Part shown: in pieces, positions 36,974 through 46,003 of the stretch | Position numbering within the stretch: the first letter of the stretch is position 1 | Layout: each line of letters begins with the position of its first letter | Assembly (NCBI RefSeq): GCF_015547515.1 | Contig: NZ_JADMVE010000006.1 | Coordinates: forward strand, 80,609 to 144,608 | DNA from: Eubacterium sp. 1001713B170207_170306_E7 | GTDB taxonomy: Bacteria > Bacillota > Clostridia > Eubacteriales > Eubacteriaceae | Reading direction: 5' to 3' | DNA length: 64,000 nt | The notes under the pieces: generated by a model | Told to the model about the DNA's origin: nothing | Seen by the model: the letters and a program-made list of their open reading frames with translations, nothing else | The model's database searches: none | Position numbers and translations under genes: made by a program

Positions 36974-37636
36974 ATGGCTATTAATGAACAAATGTTAAAA
37001 AGTATCATCGAAGATGTTTTAAATGAAATGAGCGGCGCTGCTCCAGCTGCTCCTGCTGCTCCGGCTGCTTCTGCCGCTGCTGCTGCAGGTTCTGTTGAAT
37101 TGACTCCAGTAGGGGACGTTCAGCAGGGTGTTGCCGCTGATGAAGTTCTGATTGGTTTAGCTCCAGCTTTTGCTGAATTCCAGACAGAAAATATCGTAGG
37201 CGTACCTCATGATAAAATCTTAAAAGAAATTATTGCCGGTATCGAAGAAGAAGGTTTAAAAGCTCGTGTTATCAAAGTATACAGAAGCTCTGACGTTGCT
37301 GTATGCGGACATGACGCTGCTGAACTGAGTGGTTCTGGCGTTGCTGTTGGCTTACAGTCAAAAGGCACCTGCTTAATCCACCAGAAGGATTTACCACAGT
37401 TATCTAACTTGGAATTATTCTCTCAGGCTCCTTTGATCGATTTAGACACATATCGTGCAATCGGTAAAAATGCGGCTAAATACGCTAAAGGCGAAAGCCC
37501 GGCTCCAGTTCCGGTTCGTAATGACCAGATGGCCCGTCCTGCTTATCAGGCGAAAGCTGCTCTGTTACACATTAAAGAAACAGAACATGTTGTGCCAGGT
37601 AAAAAACCTGTAGAAATGAAAGTTACATTCAAATAG
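36974..37636 (+). CDS. pduD: Propanediol dehydratase, medium subunit
   Basis: The 220-aa beta subunit, part of the B12-binding site. The N-terminal helix [17 protein letters not shown] followed by an Ala/Pro linker (residues 23-36) is a typical encapsulation peptide that directs the enzyme into the shell. The core then starts with [26 protein letters not shown], and [28 protein letters not shown] sequence is near the end. GGAAAGGGG precedes the ATG. Confidence 0.95.
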   Translation: MAINEQMLKSIIEDVLNEMSGAAPAAPAAPAASAAAAAGSVELTPVGDVQQGVAADEVLIGLAPAFAEFQTENIVGVPHDKILKEIIAGIEEEGLKARVIKVYRSSDVAVCGHDAAELSGSGVAVGLQSKGTCLIHQKDLPQLSNLELFSQAPLIDLDTYRAIGKNAAKYAKGESPAPVPVRNDQMARPAYQAKAALLHIKETEHVVPGKKPVEMKVTFK

Positions 37637-37648
37637 GAGGTGGATAGA

Positions 37649-38158
37649 ATGACTCAAGAACAAATGTTAGAACAGATCGTTAAACAAGTTATGGCGTCTA
37701 TGTCAGCTGCACCAGCTGAAGCACCTTCTTGTGCTTGTGGTGACAAAGTTACAAAAGAAGATTACCCAATCGGTGATAAGAGACCAGAATTAATTATCTC
37801 TGCTACTGGCAAACAGTACAAAGAATTAACACTGGATAAATTATTAGCTGGTGAATTAACCGCTGAAGATTTAAGAATCAGACCAGAAACTCTGGAATTA
37901 CAGGCTCAGGTAGCTGAATCTGTACATCGTGATGCATTCGCAGGCAACTTAAGAAGAGCTGCTGAATTAATCGCTGTTCCAGATGCTCGTTTACTTGAAA
38001 TCTACAATGCACTGAGACCTTACAAATCTACTAAAGATGAACTGTTAGCTATCTCAGAAGAACTGAAAAATCAGTACAATGCACCGATCTCTGCAGCTTT
38101 AGTAGCAGAAGCCGCTGAAGTTTACTACGTAAGAAAGAGATCTAAAGAATTTAAGTAA
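37649..38158 (+). CDS. pduE: Propanediol dehydratase, small subunit
   Basis: The 169-aa gamma subunit of the dehydratase. It opens with a second encapsulation-type helix, QEQMLEQIVKQVMASM, followed by DYPIGDKRPELI, and ends PYKSTKDELLAISEELKNQY plus a Lys-rich tail. The ATG at 37649 follows AGGAGGTGG; a GTG nine bases earlier lies inside this ribosome binding site. Confidence 0.95.
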   Translation: MTQEQMLEQIVKQVMASMSAAPAEAPSCACGDKVTKEDYPIGDKRPELIISATGKQYKELTLDKLLAGELTAEDLRIRPETLELQAQVAESVHRDAFAGNLRRAAELIAVPDARLLEIYNALRPYKSTKDELLAISEELKNQYNAPISAALVAEAAEVYYVRKRSKEFK

Positions 38159-38196
38159 GCACAACATAATCCAGGAAATTGTTTGGAGGAAGCGAT

Positions 38197-40011
38197 ATGA
38201 TTATTGCAGGTATTGATATTGGTAATGCAAGTACCGAAACAGCACTTGCCCGATATACTGACGGAAAACCTGAGTTCCTGAGCAGTGGCATCGTTAGTAC
38301 CACTGGTATGAAAGGGACACGTCAAAACATTCATGGAGTGTTCGCCTCTCTAAAACAAGCCCTAGAAAAAGCAAACTTAACTGTTGATAATGTTGATTTA
38401 ATTAGAATCAATGAAGCCGCTCCAGTTATTGGTGATGTGGCTATGGAAACTATTACTGAGACAATTATTACAGAATCCACCATGATCGGTCACAATCCTT
38501 CCACTCCGGGAGGATTGGGGACCGGTGTTGGTGTAACTGTAAACATAAGGGAAATTAGTAGTGTTAAAAAAGGAGACTCGGTTATCGTCATCATTCCGCG
38601 CGAAGTTGACTTTGAGAGTTCCTCCAGCATTATTAATCAGGCCGTTGCAAACGGCATTTTTGTAAATGGTGCCATTGTCCAGCGTGATGATGGCGTTTTA
38701 ATTAATAACCGTTTGAACAAACCGATCCCAATTGTTGATGAAGTTTCTTTAATTGATAAGGTTCCGCTTGGAATGCGCGCTGCCGTTGAGGTAGCAGCTC
38801 CGGGAGCCGTTGTTGAACAATTATCCAATCCCTATGGGATTGCAACAGTCTTCGATTTATCCTCAGATGAAACCAAACAAGTTGTTCCTGTATCAAGAGC
38901 ATTGATCGGGAACCGTTCTGCCGTTGTCATCAAAACACCAGCAGGGGACGTTAAAGAACGTAAAATCCCGGCCGGTAAAATCATTATCCAGGGTGAACAT
39001 AAAAAAGCCGAGGTTAATGTAGATGAAGGCGCGGAAATCATCATGGATGCAATCCGAAGCGTTGCGCCTGTCGAAGATGTAAAGGGAGAAGCCGGAACAA
39101 ACGCTGGCGGTATGCTCGAAAAGGTAAGACAGGTAATGTCAAACCTGACCGAACAGAATCCTCAGAACATCAAAATTCAGGATTTATTAGCTGTCGACAC
39201 CTTTGTGCCTCAGAGCGTAAAGGGTGGTATGGCCGACGAATTTTCAATGGAAAACGCCGTTGGTATTGCCGCGATGGTCAAGGCTGATAAATTACAGATG
39301 AACATGATTGCCGAAGTTCTTGAAAAAGAACTGAACGTAAAGGTTGAAGTCGGCGGTGTTGAAGCTGACATGGCGATCCGCGGTGCGTTAACCACCCCGG
39401 GGAGCAATAAACCGCTCGCGATCATTGACATGGGCGCAGGGTCGACAGATGCTGCTATTATTAACAGGGCTGGCGAAATACATTCTATTCATCTGGCAGG
39501 CGCTGGTAACATGGTCACCATGCTTATCGGTTCAGAACTTGGTTTCGAGGACTCTGGCCTGGCAGAAGATATTAAAAAATATCCTTTAGCAAAGGTAGAA
39601 AGCTTATTCCATATTCGTCATGAAGATGGAACTGTTCAATTTTTTGATGAACCATTAGATCCGAGATCTTTTGCGCGTGTTGTCATTCTGACACCAAGCG
39701 GCATGGTTCCGATTCCAGGCAACCATTCGCTGGAAAGAATCCGCACAGTGCGCCGTGAAGCGAAAACCAAGGTTTTTGTTATGAATGCGATTCGTTCATT
39801 GGAACGGGTCAGCCCAACCGGTAATGTAAGAGACATTGAGTTTGTTACATTGGTTGGCGGTTCCGCACTCGACTTCGAGATTCCGCAGCTGGTAACGGAT
39901 GCTTTATCAAAATTCAGTATTGTAGCAGGTAGAGCAAATATAAGAAGTGTAGAAGGTCCAAGAAACGCAGTTGCCACCGGCTTAGTACTTGCGTACGGCG
40001 AAGGTGAATAA
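38197..40011 (+). CDS. pduG: Diol dehydratase reactivase, large subunit
   Basis: ATPase that swaps damaged cobalamin out of the inactivated dehydratase. 604 aa, ASKHA-type fold: IIAGIDIGNASTETALA (phosphate 1 loop) at the start, NPSTPGGLGTGVG, and IDMGAGSTDAAI for phosphate 2. Start chosen at ATG 38197, where TTGGAGGAAG lies upstream; this gives the canonical MIIAGIDIG start. pduH starts one base after the stop. Confidence 0.95.
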   Translation: MIIAGIDIGNASTETALARYTDGKPEFLSSGIVSTTGMKGTRQNIHGVFASLKQALEKANLTVDNVDLIRINEAAPVIGDVAMETITETIITESTMIGHNPSTPGGLGTGVGVTVNIREISSVKKGDSVIVIIPREVDFESSSSIINQAVANGIFVNGAIVQRDDGVLINNRLNKPIPIVDEVSLIDKVPLGMRAAVEVAAPGAVVEQLSNPYGIATVFDLSSDETKQVVPVSRALIGNRSAVVIKTPAGDVKERKIPAGKIIIQGEHKKAEVNVDEGAEIIMDAIRSVAPVEDVKGEAGTNAGGMLEKVRQVMSNLTEQNPQNIKIQDLLAVDTFVPQSVKGGMADEFSMENAVGIAAMVKADKLQMNMIAEVLEKELNVKVEVGGVEADMAIRGALTTPGSNKPLAIIDMGAGSTDAAIINRAGEIHSIHLAGAGNMVTMLIGSELGFEDSGLAEDIKKYPLAKVESLFHIRHEDGTVQFFDEPLDPRSFARVVILTPSGMVPIPGNHSLERIRTVRREAKTKVFVMNAIRSLERVSPTGNVRDIEFVTLVGGSALDFEIPQLVTDALSKFSIVAGRANIRSVEGPRNAVATGLVLAYGEGE

Positions 40012-40012
40012 C

Positions 40013-40378
40013 ATGAACGTGAACTTCGAAGCTCCAAAACCAGAAATAAAGGTTTTTTACAATAAAAACTCTGTCAATAAAAGCATTGTCACACAGGTTT
40101 TATTAGGCATCGAAGAAGAAGGTTTGCCTTTTTCGCTTGAAGAACGGGACAACAACGACGGCGTTGAGCTTGCTTATAAAGCGGCTGAGGTTTCACATCT
40201 TGGTGTGGGCATCGGCATCGGCGACAGTATTGTTTTACATTACATCAAGCTGAAAGAAAATGCTCCGCTGTTTTCCGTGCGTCTTCAGGACGATGAGAAT
40301 ACCCTTAGAGCCATTGGCGCAAATGCCGCCAGACTTGTAAAACGAATGCCTTTTAAAGATATTGGCAGTGCTAAATAG
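40013..40378 (+). CDS. pduH: Diol dehydratase reactivase, small subunit
   Basis: The 121-aa small subunit of the reactivase, related to the dehydratase medium subunit. It has KPEIKVFYN, VLLGIEEEGLPF and VGIGIGDSIVLHY, as is typical for PduH/DdrB. Start at ATG 40013, one base behind pduG, indicating translational coupling. Confidence 0.92.
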   Translation: MNVNFEAPKPEIKVFYNKNSVNKSIVTQVLLGIEEEGLPFSLEERDNNDGVELAYKAAEVSHLGVGIGIGDSIVLHYIKLKENAPLFSVRLQDDENTLRAIGANAARLVKRMPFKDIGSAK

Positions 40379-40393
40379 TGAGGGGGGATTTAT

Positions 40394-40837
40394 TTGAGAC
40401 AAGCATTAGGGTTGATTGAAGCGATCGGGCTGGCAACAGCCATTGAAGCCACTGATGCTGCTGTGAAATCAGCAAATGTCGAGCTGCTCGGACTGGAATC
40501 CGCCAAAGGTGACGGAATGCATACCATTAAGGTCGTTGGCGACGTGGGTGCGGTCAAGGCTGCTGTTGAGGCAGCAACCGCGGCATGTGCCAAGGGTCGC
40601 GGTGTGTTCAGCACAAAGGTGATTGCACGGCCGGCAGATGGTCTTGGACCGATGATCTATAATAATCAGACAATGGGCTTTGATCCGGAACAGGATCGCG
40701 ATCGGATGGAACTGGACTCTTATTGGGTTTTCAATAAGTATGACCAGAAAAAACCGACAACCGCAGTGGAAAAAACACTGACGCCTATTTCTGAAGAAAA
40801 AGATGAAGCAGTCGAAGAGGAACCGACAGAAGAATAA
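40394..40837 (+). CDS. Microcompartment shell protein with acidic C-terminal tail (PduK-like)
   Basis: A 147-aa protein with one BMC domain (residues 1-90: [46 protein letters not shown]) and a 55-residue tail ending EEKDEAVEEEPTEE. In Salmonella the pduK position holds a BMC protein with a Cys-rich tail; here the tail has no cysteines, so it is not an Fe-S extension. Start is TTG 40394 after GGGGGG. A minor shell component is likely. Confidence 0.85.
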   Translation: MRQALGLIEAIGLATAIEATDAAVKSANVELLGLESAKGDGMHTIKVVGDVGAVKAAVEAATAACAKGRGVFSTKVIARPADGLGPMIYNNQTMGFDPEQDRDRMELDSYWVFNKYDQKKPTTAVEKTLTPISEEKDEAVEEEPTEE

Positions 40838-40885
40838 TCCTTGCGAACAGCAGATCCATAGATCTTAAAGAAAAGGTGTAAGCGA

Positions 40886-41545
40886 ATGAATGATATTGAA
40901 AGAAAAGTGATTGAAGAGATTGTCATTAACACTGTCAAAAAATTAATGGCAGAAAAAGACGCTCCCAATCGCGTGCCCTTGGGCGTTTCCAATAAACACC
41001 TTCACTTGACCCAGGAACATGTCGAAATTTTATTCGGCGAAGGACATCAGCTTACAAATTTAAAAGATGTCAAACAGCCTGGTCAGTTTGCATGTGAAGA
41101 ATGTGTAAGAATTATTGGCCCCAAAGGTGAATTTCCTAAAGTTAGAGTTTTAGGACCAGCAAGAAATGAAACCCAGATTGAACTTTCCATGACCGATGCG
41201 CGGACCTTGGGCGTTAATGTGCCAATCCGTGAATCCGGAAAACTGGAAGGAACACCGGGACTTATTCTGGAAGGCCCCTGTGGTCGTGTTGAACTGGATC
41301 ATGGTGCCATTGCGGCACTGCGCCACATTCACATGACTCCGGACATTGCAGAACAGCTGGGACTGAAGGATGGCGATTGTGTAGGTGTAGAAAGCAGTGG
41401 GTTGCGTCCTACTCTGTTCCGCGATGTATTGGTACGTGTATCACCAAAATATGCCTATGAAATGCATATTGATACCGATGAAGCCAATGCTGCCGGACTT
41501 AAAAATAATGACATTTTAAAAATTGTTAAAAAGCAGGAGAAATAA
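40886..41545 (+). CDS. pduL: Phosphate propanoyltransferase
   Basis: Converts propionyl-CoA to propionyl-phosphate, recycling CoA inside the shell. 219 aa. The N-terminal helix VIEEIVINTVKKLM is an encapsulation peptide. Zn-site histidines are in VSNKHLHL and LRHIHM, with DCVGVESSG and VRVSPKYAYEMHIDTDEANAAG in the C-terminal part. The stop overlaps the start of the next gene by one base (TAATG). Confidence 0.95.
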   Translation: MNDIERKVIEEIVINTVKKLMAEKDAPNRVPLGVSNKHLHLTQEHVEILFGEGHQLTNLKDVKQPGQFACEECVRIIGPKGEFPKVRVLGPARNETQIELSMTDARTLGVNVPIRESGKLEGTPGLILEGPCGRVELDHGAIAALRHIHMTPDIAEQLGLKDGDCVGVESSGLRPTLFRDVLVRVSPKYAYEMHIDTDEANAAGLKNNDILKIVKKQEK

Positions 41546-42369
41546 TGGACTGGAAGAGCGGTAATGACACAATACTAGAGTTTAACGAACTGATCAAAGC
41601 CAAAAGAGCAAACCCTTATCAGGGAAACCTGAAGGTTGGCGTCGACCTTGGTACAGCCAACATCGTTGTAGCTGTTGTTGACGAAAACAACCGTCCGGTA
41701 GCAGGTGCTACCCAGGGCGCTCACGTTGTAAGAGACGGGATCGTCGTGGATTATCTCGGAGCGGTAAATATTGTCAGAACCTTAAAAGCCGAAGTCGAAA
41801 AAATTATTGGTGTTGATTTAACGTATGCCAATGCCGCGACCGCTATCCCACCTGGAATTTTGGATGGAAATACTAAAATTATTTCTAATGTTGTGGATTC
41901 AGCTGATTTTACCGTTACCAATGTGGTTGACGAGCCGACGGCTGCCGCGACCGTTTTGGGGATTCAGAACGGTGCTGTTGTAGACGTTGGGGGCGGCACC
42001 ACGGGTATCAGTATATTAAAAAATGGCGAAGTCATTTTTACAGCCGATGAGGCAACTGGCGGGACACATATGAGTCTCGTCATCGCAGGCGCTTATCATA
42101 TCAGCTTCGATGAAGCGGAAGAGATGAAGAAGCATGAAGACCAGCGAAAGATATTCCCAGTCATAAAACCAGTTGTGGAAAAGATGGCGTCAATTGTCCA
42201 TCGTTTTATCCAGGGCTATGATGTCGACACCATTTATGTCGTCGGCGGGGCCTGCGTTTTTGATAAATTTGAACAGGTTTTTGAAAAAGAAATCGGCATC
42301 AAAACAGTAAAACCCGTAGAACCTTTGTTGGTAACTCCTTTAGGGATAGCCTTTAATTGTCAAAGGTAA
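41545..42369 (+). CDS. eutJ: EutJ-like ASKHA-family ATPase of the microcompartment operon
   Basis: A 274-aa Hsp70/FtsA-fold protein similar to EutJ of ethanolamine operons. Phosphate loops are visible as VGVDLGTANIVVAVVD (about 30-45) and GAVVDVGGGTTGISIL (about 143-158), with an adenosine motif TIYVVGGACVFDKF. EutJ is thought to be a chaperone-like or reactivating factor, but its role is not established. It starts within the TAATG overlap with pduL. Lactobacillus pdu operons have a similar gene in this place. Confidence 0.85.
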   Translation: MDWKSGNDTILEFNELIKAKRANPYQGNLKVGVDLGTANIVVAVVDENNRPVAGATQGAHVVRDGIVVDYLGAVNIVRTLKAEVEKIIGVDLTYANAATAIPPGILDGNTKIISNVVDSADFTVTNVVDEPTAAATVLGIQNGAVVDVGGGTTGISILKNGEVIFTADEATGGTHMSLVIAGAYHISFDEAEEMKKHEDQRKIFPVIKPVVEKMASIVHRFIQGYDVDTIYVVGGACVFDKFEQVFEKEIGIKTVKPVEPLLVTPLGIAFNCQR

Positions 42370-42387
42370 GGAATGTGGTGATATAAT

Positions 42388-43224
42388 TTGGACTTAAAAG
42401 ATTTGATTAACAGTGAAGCCTTCATGGATGCTTTTATCCAGAAGGTTGTCGAAGAAGTCATCAAAAGAATAAAGAATAAACCTAAGACAGCGCTGGTTGT
42501 TTTTTCCGGTGCGGCGATTGGGTTTAATCAGGCAATGGATTCACTGGTCAAGTTAAAAAATGATGGTTGGCAATTAAAGGTTTTCCTTTCGGATGAGGCG
42601 ATGCACGTGTTCACTCCGAGCTATATACAGGAAACCTTAGGCTTAGACACCATTTATAACAGTGGTTCCAAGGTAGCCCAGAAAGAACTTTACGGTGAAG
42701 TTGATCAAATCATTATTGCAGCGACAACTGTTAATACCGCGGCAAAAATTGCCTATGGTATTTGTGATAATGAAATGCTCACCCTCATCAACCACGGGAT
42801 CATGGCCGGAACACCAGTTGTTTGCGCCATCAACGGCGCTTGTCCGGATGACAGCGTCAGAGCACAGCTGGGGATGGGGAAATCCCCGCAAGGCTACCGT
42901 GAGTTACTGAGAAATAACCTCAAGGCTTTAAAAAGCTTTGGAATCAAACTGGTCAGCTCAGATGAGCTGTACGATGGCTGTGTGGGAAAAGACAGCTGCA
43001 AAGACGCGCTTCAGAGCAGCGCCTGCGCAGTGCCGGAACAGGCAGCCAAGGAATCCGATCCCTTTGAACCGGATGATGGCATGATTGCAAAACGTATCAT
43101 CAGCCGCGGCGATGTATTATTACACCGCAACAGCAAAGTGATCAAAGTGCCTGCGGACGCTATCATTACAGAATATGCTAAGGAAGCAATCGCTACCCTT
43201 GGTCTTCGTGTAGAAAAGATATAG
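42388..43224 (+). CDS. Microcompartment-associated flavoprotein in the pduM position
   Basis: A 278-aa protein. The N-terminus (LINSEAFMDAFIQKVVEEVIKRIKN) looks like an encapsulation helix. Residues 33-165 resemble the flavoprotein (HFCD-type) fold, with ALVVFSGAAIGF, VDQIIIAATTVNTAAKIAYGI and NHGIMAGTPVVCAING, as in FMN-binding decarboxylase-like proteins. The C-terminal 50 residues (GDVLLHRNSKVIKVPADAIITEYAKEA) are reminiscent of the end of PduM, whose place between pduL and pduN it occupies. Start is TTG 42388. No reaction can be assigned; candidates are flavin supply, cobalamin reduction or a structural role. Confidence 0.7.
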   Translation: MDLKDLINSEAFMDAFIQKVVEEVIKRIKNKPKTALVVFSGAAIGFNQAMDSLVKLKNDGWQLKVFLSDEAMHVFTPSYIQETLGLDTIYNSGSKVAQKELYGEVDQIIIAATTVNTAAKIAYGICDNEMLTLINHGIMAGTPVVCAINGACPDDSVRAQLGMGKSPQGYRELLRNNLKALKSFGIKLVSSDELYDGCVGKDSCKDALQSSACAVPEQAAKESDPFEPDDGMIAKRIISRGDVLLHRNSKVIKVPADAIITEYAKEAIATLGLRVEKI

Positions 43225-43235
43225 TAGGTGATTGA

Positions 43236-43514
43236 ATGCATTTAGCAAAAGTAGTTGGTAATGTGGTTTCAACTCAGAAGGATTCAAACCTTGTGGGCTG
43301 CAAGCTCTTAATTATCAAAAAAATCAATGAAAACGGGGAGTTTGAAAAATACTCCAGCCAGTCTACCGCCATTGCCGTCGACTCTGTCGGCGCAGGTATT
43401 GGCGAAACTGTTATTGTGACAACCGGTAGTACGGCCCGTTACGTCTACGGTGATAAGCTGGCACCGCTTGATATGACTATCGTTGGAATTGTTGACGAAA
43501 TTCAAATTGTTTAG
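43236..43514 (+). CDS. pduN: Microcompartment pentameric vertex protein
   Basis: A 92-aa BMC-P protein of the EutN/CcmL/PduN family that caps the vertices of the polyhedral shell. It begins HLAKVVGNVVSTQKDSNLVGCKLLII and has AVDSVGAGIGETVIVTTGSTAR and a C-terminal IVGIVDEI. AGGTG precedes the ATG. It is the only vertex protein in this locus. Confidence 0.95.
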   Translation: MHLAKVVGNVVSTQKDSNLVGCKLLIIKKINENGEFEKYSSQSTAIAVDSVGAGIGETVIVTTGSTARYVYGDKLAPLDMTIVGIVDEIQIV

Positions 43515-43526
43515 TGAGGTAGAAAT

Positions 43527-44534
43527 ATGCCAAATGTCTATACAAGAGGCGGTGACAAAGGTGAAACCGGTTTGTTCGGCGGTAACCGTACGCCTAAAGA
43601 TGATATTCGGGTAGAAGCCTACGGTACAATGGATGAAGCCAATTCAGCCATTGGCCTGGCCTATTCTTTATCTGAAGACAATGACATCCGCGAAATCCTC
43701 CACCATTTACAAGAAAGAATTTTCGTTTTAGGTGCGGAACTCGCCAGTGATGAAAAGGGTAAGGCAATGCTGAAGGATGGGATTTCCCAGGCAGACATTG
43801 ACTTTATGGAAGAAAAGCTCGACTATTACCTTTCCATTATCGGCCCGCAAAAATCGTTTATTGTACCAGGGAAAAACCCTGTATCCTCAGCCTTGCATCT
43901 GGCTCGTACAGTTGTACGGCGCGGCGAAAGAAGAATTGTGGAGTATACCCACAAGGATCCGGATGTAAGACCGGAACTGGTGAAATTTGCCAACCGTCTT
44001 TCCGATCTGCTTTTCGTTCTCGCAAGAACTGAAGAATACAACGAAATGGTGAAAGAAGTCGTCAGACGAGTCGTTGAAAAAATGAAAATGGCTGAAGCGC
44101 CTTCAGAAGAAGCTCCTGAAGAAGAGAAAAAAAAAGACTTTTCACTTCTGACAACTGCTAAGAGAATGGGAGCAGCAGCAAGGGTCAAAGCAGAAGAAAT
44201 GGGTGTGCCTATTGTTTTTTCCGTTGTTGATGCAGGTGGTAATTTAACGTATTTTGAAAGAATGGAAGATTCCCTGCTTGCCAGTATGGATATTTCAGTT
44301 AACAAGGCCTATACGGCCAATGCGTTGAAAATGTCTACCGATAAGGTTACCGATCTGGCAAAAGAAGATGGAGCACTCTTTGGAATTCAATTTACTAATG
44401 AAGGCCGCATTGTGACCTTCGGTGGTGGTTATCCACTCGTAGTTGAGGGAAAAATTGTCGGCGGTATCGGCGTTAGCGGCGGTACGGCAGACCAGGATAT
44501 GGCCATCGCACAAAGCGCATTAGCTATTTTATAA
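43527..44534 (+). CDS. pduO: Cob(I)alamin adenosyltransferase, PduO (two-domain)
   Basis: Makes adenosylcobalamin for the dehydratase. The N-terminal 190 residues are the ATR domain: TRGGDKGETGLFGGNR (ATP site), AYGTMDEANSAIG, and RRGERRIVEYTHKDPDVRPELVKFANRLSDLLFVLAR. After an acidic linker (EEAPEEEKKKD) comes the PduO-C/GlcG-like domain, possibly haem-binding (AEEMGVPIVFSVVDAGG; AIAQSAL). 335 aa, full-length like Salmonella PduO. GTGAGGTAG precedes the ATG. Confidence 0.95.
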   Translation: MPNVYTRGGDKGETGLFGGNRTPKDDIRVEAYGTMDEANSAIGLAYSLSEDNDIREILHHLQERIFVLGAELASDEKGKAMLKDGISQADIDFMEEKLDYYLSIIGPQKSFIVPGKNPVSSALHLARTVVRRGERRIVEYTHKDPDVRPELVKFANRLSDLLFVLARTEEYNEMVKEVVRRVVEKMKMAEAPSEEAPEEEKKKDFSLLTTAKRMGAAARVKAEEMGVPIVFSVVDAGGNLTYFERMEDSLLASMDISVNKAYTANALKMSTDKVTDLAKEDGALFGIQFTNEGRIVTFGGGYPLVVEGKIVGGIGVSGGTADQDMAIAQSALAIL

Positions 44535-44573
44535 GAGAGAAGATTTAATAGAGGAATCCAGGAGGAAATCTGT

Positions 44574-45983
44574 ATGAATATTGATACAACAGGTATTGAA
44601 TATATTGTAAAAAAGGTTATGGATCAGATCGACTATGCTGAAGAAACCGGCGCGCCGGTAGTAGACGGCAAAGACGGCGTTTTCCAGACCATGGACGCTG
44701 CGATTGAAGCCGCTGCAGTCGCCCAGAAAGAATACATGAAAAAACCATTGGCACTGCGTCGTCAGATGATTGCTGCCATGCGTGAAATCATGCTCAAGAA
44801 AGAAAATGTTGAAACAATCTGCGCCATGGTTGTTGAAGAATCTGGTATGGGTAACTATGAACATAAGTTAGCTAAACACCGTCTTGCAACAACAGGTACA
44901 CCGGGTGTTGAAGATTTATTAACAGAAGCATGGGCTGGTGATGACGGCTGTACATTACTTGAGCTGTCACCATTTGGCGTAATCGGTGCGATTACACCAA
45001 CCACCAACCCGAACGAAACCATTGTCAATAACAGTATTGGTATGTTGGCTGCCGGTAATGCGGTTGTTTTCTCACCCCATCCAAAGGCATTAAAAACAAG
45101 CTTTTTATGTATTAAATTATTAAATGAAGCCATTGTCTCTGTTGGCGGTCCGAGAAACTTAATCGTAACCTGCGCAAATCCGACCATTGATGCTGCTAAC
45201 GAAATGATGGTTCATCCTAAAATCAGAATGTTAGTTGCAACAGGTGGCCCTGGTGTTGTTAAAGCGGTTCTGTCCAGCGGCAAAAAAGCCATTGGTGCCG
45301 GCGCTGGTAACCCACCGGCACTGGTTGATGAAACTGCTGACATCGAAAAAGCAGCAAAAGATATTATCGACGGCTGTTCTTTCGACAACAACCTGCCATG
45401 TATTGCAGAAAAAGAAGTCGTTGTTGTTGACCAGGTAGCAGACTATCTGATTTTCAACATGAAGAAAAACGGCGCTTATGAAATCACAGACAAAAAAGCC
45501 ATTGACGCTTTAGCAGATTTGGTTTGTCCTGAAGGCCGTCTGAGCCGTGATTTCGTCGGTAAATCCGCCAAACACATCGCAGCGGCAGCTGGCCTGGATG
45601 TTCCGGAAGATACACGCGTATTAATCTGCGAAACTTCAAAAGATCATCTGTTAGCTGTAGAAGAACTGATGATGCCAATTCTTCCAATCGTTCGTGTTGC
45701 TAACGTTGATGAAGGTATCGATGTTGCTGTTGAATTAGAACATGGAAACAGACACACCGCTATCATGCATTCCAAAAATGTAGATAAATTAACAGAAATG
45801 GCTAAGAGAATCCAGACGACCATTTTCGTTAAAAATGGTCCTTCCTACGCTGGTATTGGTTTCGGTGGTGAAGGTTATCCGACATTCACCATTGCAGGTC
45901 CGACCGGTGAAGGCTTAACATCTGCTAAATCCTTCGCAAGAAGAAGAAGATGTGTGCTCGTTGGGGGATTCGATATTAAATAA
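44574..45983 (+). CDS. pduP: CoA-acylating propionaldehyde dehydrogenase
   Basis: Oxidises propionaldehyde to propionyl-CoA with NAD+ inside the shell. 469 aa. The N-terminal 18 residues (DTTGIEYIVKKVMDQID) form the classic PduP encapsulation peptide. The dehydrogenase core has ITPTTNPNETIVNNSIGMLAAGN and the nucleophile Cys in FDNNLPCIAEKEVVV (about residue 277). GGAGGAAA precedes the ATG. Confidence 0.95.
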   Translation: MNIDTTGIEYIVKKVMDQIDYAEETGAPVVDGKDGVFQTMDAAIEAAAVAQKEYMKKPLALRRQMIAAMREIMLKKENVETICAMVVEESGMGNYEHKLAKHRLATTGTPGVEDLLTEAWAGDDGCTLLELSPFGVIGAITPTTNPNETIVNNSIGMLAAGNAVVFSPHPKALKTSFLCIKLLNEAIVSVGGPRNLIVTCANPTIDAANEMMVHPKIRMLVATGGPGVVKAVLSSGKKAIGAGAGNPPALVDETADIEKAAKDIIDGCSFDNNLPCIAEKEVVVVDQVADYLIFNMKKNGAYEITDKKAIDALADLVCPEGRLSRDFVGKSAKHIAAAAGLDVPEDTRVLICETSKDHLLAVEELMMPILPIVRVANVDEGIDVAVELEHGNRHTAIMHSKNVDKLTEMAKRIQTTIFVKNGPSYAGIGFGGEGYPTFTIAGPTGEGLTSAKSFARRRRCVLVGGFDIK

Positions 45984-46003
45984 CAATAACAGGGGTGTTG
46001 CTC

